From contig NZ_AUNI01000015.1 in assembly GCF_000447795.1 (NCBI RefSeq), positions 124,001-188,000 of the forward strand: a DNA stretch of 64,000 nucleotides, in the 5' to 3' direction. The DNA comes from Bacteriovorax sp. Seq25_V. Lineage in GTDB: Bacteria; Bdellovibrionota; Bacteriovoracia; Bacteriovoracales; Bacteriovoracaceae. The position numbers and the translations under genes are program-made. Under the pieces are notes generated by a model. The model was given only the letters and a program-made list of their open reading frames with translations, was not told where the DNA came from and made no database searches. Shown in pieces: positions 62,072 to 64,000 of the stretch (positions within the stretch are counted from its first letter, which is position 1; each line of letters begins with the position of its first letter).

Positions 62072-63294
62072 GCAATTTTAAAAGAATAATAAAAGATAAT
62101 CATGGCTTTACTTTAGCTCAAGTAATGATTGCTGCGGCCCTAATGGGGGGACTTGCCCTTGGGTTCATGCAGATCATGAAAAATATCAATGATGGTCAAA
62201 GTTTCGCAAACTCCATGAGTGATGAAATGATGATGAATAATGAAATTAATTTGATTTTGTCAGAAGAAAGATATTGTCGAGTAAGTCTTGCAGGAGATGG
62301 GGAAGTAGGGGTGCCAATAGCACCTGTTACATTTTCAAAAACAGATATTGATGAAGATGGAGAGGGTTTAGACATAGAGCTCTTTTTAAGTAATCAAGAT
62401 GGAAATGCAAGAACAATAAAAAAGCTTAGTGGGACGGATCCTACGCGAGCAAAATACGGTCATCTTAAAATAAAGTCATTGAAGTTACTAATGAATAATT
62501 CTGTCGGTACAACGTATAGTGAGTCTGCGAGTCATCTCGACATGGGAGTTGTTCGTGTCGCTTATGAGAAGAAAATCAGTTCAACAAAGTATCGTGAGAT
62601 GACTCAAGATTTTCCTGTGAAAGTGAGAATGAAAACAAATTCAATGGGAGAGTCGACGATCTTAGCTTGTTCTGGAACGAGTCTTAGTTCAGAAGGATTT
62701 AAGTATCCTACAAGTTGTAAGATGACTTTTTCTCATCGAGATAATGGTGGGGCATTTAGAAATGTAGAGCTGGACATGAGCTCAGGTGGCTATGTCGGCT
62801 TGAGACTTCGAGGTGATGTTAACGGCGATGATGATTTCAAAATTACAGGGAATTGTTCAGCTGGTGAAGAGATTGATGATTATATAAAAAGTTGTGAGTT
62901 AGGATTTGGCTGGAGAGATTCTACTGATACGGGATCATCAATTGTAGCAAGCCCATTTAAAATTAGAACATCGACTTTCAATGGGAGCGTTACGATTAAT
63001 ACAGATGGTGATGTTAATGGGGACGATTCATTCTATTATCGTCTACGTTGTCCAAATGGTAGTAATTCTGATTTGAATACATATATGAAAGAGAAGTGCA
63101 TGATTTGTATGGGACATACTGACGAATGGTATGCTTCTCCACAGAAACAATCATGTAAGAAGCTTCAAGATTTGTCAGATAATAGTTGGGGAAGAATTAT
63201 GACGTCTGGTGATGTTGGTGCTGATGATGCCATGTTCTTAGGATTCTTTTGTGAGGGCGAACATTATAATGTAATAAAAAATTGGGCATATTAA
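62068..63294 (+). CDS. Prepilin-like protein with three Cys/GDVNGDD repeats
   Basis: 408 residues, TTG start overlapping the previous stop. DNHGFTLAQVMIAAALMGGLALG is cut here to its key parts: a type III signal G-FTLAQ with cleavage after Gly and a hydrophobic helix, although Glu5 is Gln. After a pilin-like middle part, three repeats carry GDVNGDDDFKITGNC, GDVNGDDSFYYRLRC and GDVGADDAMFLGFFC; the GDVNGDD cores resemble calcium-binding loops. It may be a minor pilin or pseudopilin with an adhesive head. Confidence 0.75.
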   Translation: MSNFKRIIKDNHGFTLAQVMIAAALMGGLALGFMQIMKNINDGQSFANSMSDEMMMNNEINLILSEERYCRVSLAGDGEVGVPIAPVTFSKTDIDEDGEGLDIELFLSNQDGNARTIKKLSGTDPTRAKYGHLKIKSLKLLMNNSVGTTYSESASHLDMGVVRVAYEKKISSTKYREMTQDFPVKVRMKTNSMGESTILACSGTSLSSEGFKYPTSCKMTFSHRDNGGAFRNVELDMSSGGYVGLRLRGDVNGDDDFKITGNCSAGEEIDDYIKSCELGFGWRDSTDTGSSIVASPFKIRTSTFNGSVTINTDGDVNGDDSFYYRLRCPNGSNSDLNTYMKEKCMICMGHTDEWYASPQKQSCKKLQDLSDNSWGRIMTSGDVGADDAMFLGFFCEGEHYNVIKNWAY

Positions 63295-63300
63295 ATTAGA

Positions 63301-63324
63301 GGCATCCAATTGGATGCCTTTTTT
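63301..63324. terminator. Terminator between prepilin gene and right-edge gene
   Basis: GGCATCC-AATT-GGATGCC is a perfect 7-bp stem followed by TTTTTT on the plus strand, seven bases after the prepilin-like stop. Confidence 0.85.
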
Positions 63325-63325
63325 A

Positions 63326-64000
63326 TTAGTTCCCCGTTGAAGAATAATTAACTTTCACAGAGTCACCACTTCGATAAACTGATGAACCGTTAAGCTTTAG
63401 GAAGTAACCCGTCTCATATGTTCCTGGAGTTTTAGGTGTATAATCTCCCGGTCCTTCGATGCGAATATTAAAGTTAGTTAAACGCGTAGGAGATGAACCT
63501 GATTTGATTAATTCCCAACCATTCGTTGTACTTTGAGGAATATTTGTTCCGTTCTTAGTTACTTTAATTGTGCTTTCATTTGGCTTGTCCGCTAGTTTAA
63601 CGTAACCAAAGTGTTGAGTCGCTGTTGTGTAGTTTACAAGAAGACATTCAGGATAAATAACTTTCGCATCACCAAAAAGTTCAATTGCTTGTCCTGAGAA
63701 AGATTCACCAATAGTTGGAAGAAATCTCGCGTTGAATGTTCCAGAGCCTACATATCTGAATCCGGAAACTTTATCACCAGATTGGTCAACATCATTACTT
63801 CCATCAACATCACGAGTGATCGTAACAGAAGATGGTATTTCGTAGAATTCTTGGCCATTAGACTTTGTGATTGAAATTGAATTAAGATCAACCTCTTTTG
63901 AAGAATCTGCAAGTGGCCAGAAACGATACTGGTGTTTTAAAATAGCGTCTGAAATAGCATCGTTAACACCACTGAAAATATTTGTGTAATCCCCTGAACA
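63326..64000 (-). CDS. C-terminal part of a large unidentified protein
   Basis: An open minus-strand frame of 224 codons ends at 63326 and runs off the right edge, so the N-terminus is missing. The visible part is beta-rich and polar (SSVTITRDVDGSNDVDQSG, GFRYVGSGTFNARFLPTIG), ends VNYSSTGN, and looks like an extracellular or periplasmic domain with immunoglobulin-like strands. A DVDGSNDVD stretch could bind calcium. It converges on the prepilin gene; a functional link is possible but not shown. Confidence 0.6.
   Translation of the reverse strand, partial: CSGDYTNIFSGVNDAISDAILKHQYRFWPLADSSKEVDLNSISITKSNGQEFYEIPSSVTITRDVDGSNDVDQSGDKVSGFRYVGSGTFNARFLPTIGESFSGQAIELFGDAKVIYPECLLVNYTTATQHFGYVKLADKPNESTIKVTKNGTNIPQSTTNGWELIKSGSSPTRLTNFNIRIEGPGDYTPKTPGTYETGYFLKLNGSSVYRSGDSVKVNYSSTGN

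Noticed and set aside
1-64000. tRNA, rRNA, tmRNA or CRISPR features
   Set aside because: I looked for T-loop-like GGTTCGA-type sequences, rRNA cores and short regularly spaced repeats and saw none I could support.

Overview
The window is about 35% G+C, densely coded and free of introns, tRNAs and rRNAs. The gene content fits a Gram-negative predatory bacterium of the Bdellovibrionota, and the low G+C points towards the Bacteriovoracaceae/Halobacteriovorax side. The clues are a giant lipoprotein fibre with a phage-type S74 chaperone domain, a TIGR02147/DUF4423-type regulator, a secreted protein-glutaminase-like enzyme, an outer-membrane phospholipase A, an MCE/Mla lipid transporter with a long MlaD, and more than fifteen exported proteins of no recognised family. 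This is inference from gene content; no marker gene was compared.

Layout. 1-6.1 kb: a partial membrane-anchored protein, an EamA transporter, peptide deformylase, then a plus-strand run (phosphatase, GreB, DUF6165, methyltransferase) facing nrdR-nusB and a hypothetical gene. 6.1-6.6 kb: two inverted-repeat elements of about 155 bp bracket a complete mini-gene (promoter, 21-codon hydrophobic ORF, terminator). 6.7-17.9 kb: a lipoprotein, a large nucleotidyltransferase/acyltransferase-like protein, a LysM barrel protein, and the 1819-residue fibre with a small partner. 17.9-30.5 kb: a fatty-acid synthesis/ribosome cluster on the minus strand (DUF177, rpmF, fabH, fabD, fabG, acpP, fabF, glyA). 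It is interrupted twice by exported-protein genes: 20.5-23.1 kb (binding protein, protein glutaminase) and 26.2-29.5 kb (regulator plus two secreted proteins, and a separate exported protein). plsX is absent from its usual place. 30.7-34.9 kb: a sigma-54-type promoter followed by five exported-protein genes in two paralogous pairs plus a 49-residue peptide; both members of the last pair are frameshifted near the 3' end. 35-40.9 kb: an exported protein, aroK-like kinase, phospholipase A, a third inverted-repeat element, a receiver-like protein and alanine racemase. 41-46.1 kb: mlaE, mlaF and mlaD, then a GYF-like membrane protein split by a shift at an A10 tract that contains the classic A AAA AAG slippery heptamer. 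46.1-49.8 kb: housekeeping genes (YrdC-like, methyltransferase, DciA-like, lptE, holA, rpsT). 50-52.8 kb: hbd-crt-acd; with the thiolase at 59.8 kb these cover the acetoacetyl-CoA/butyryl-CoA or beta-oxidation reactions. 53-54 kb: a lysine-rich histone-H1-like gene split by a frameshift. 54.2-57.6 kb: a tandem triplication of a secreted family. 57.7-64 kb: small exported proteins, a GNAT enzyme, thiolase, a cyclic-nucleotide-binding protein, a prepilin-like protein with GDVNGDD repeats, and a gene running off the right edge.

The most interesting signals are the inverted-repeat/mini-gene cassette, the possible programmed -1 frameshift, the sigma-54-driven secreted cluster with its twin frameshifts, the fibre adhesin, and the protein glutaminase inserted in the fab cluster. 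Four frame disruptions lie within about 20 kb (33.6-53.3 kb), so base-calling error must be excluded before giving any of them biological meaning.
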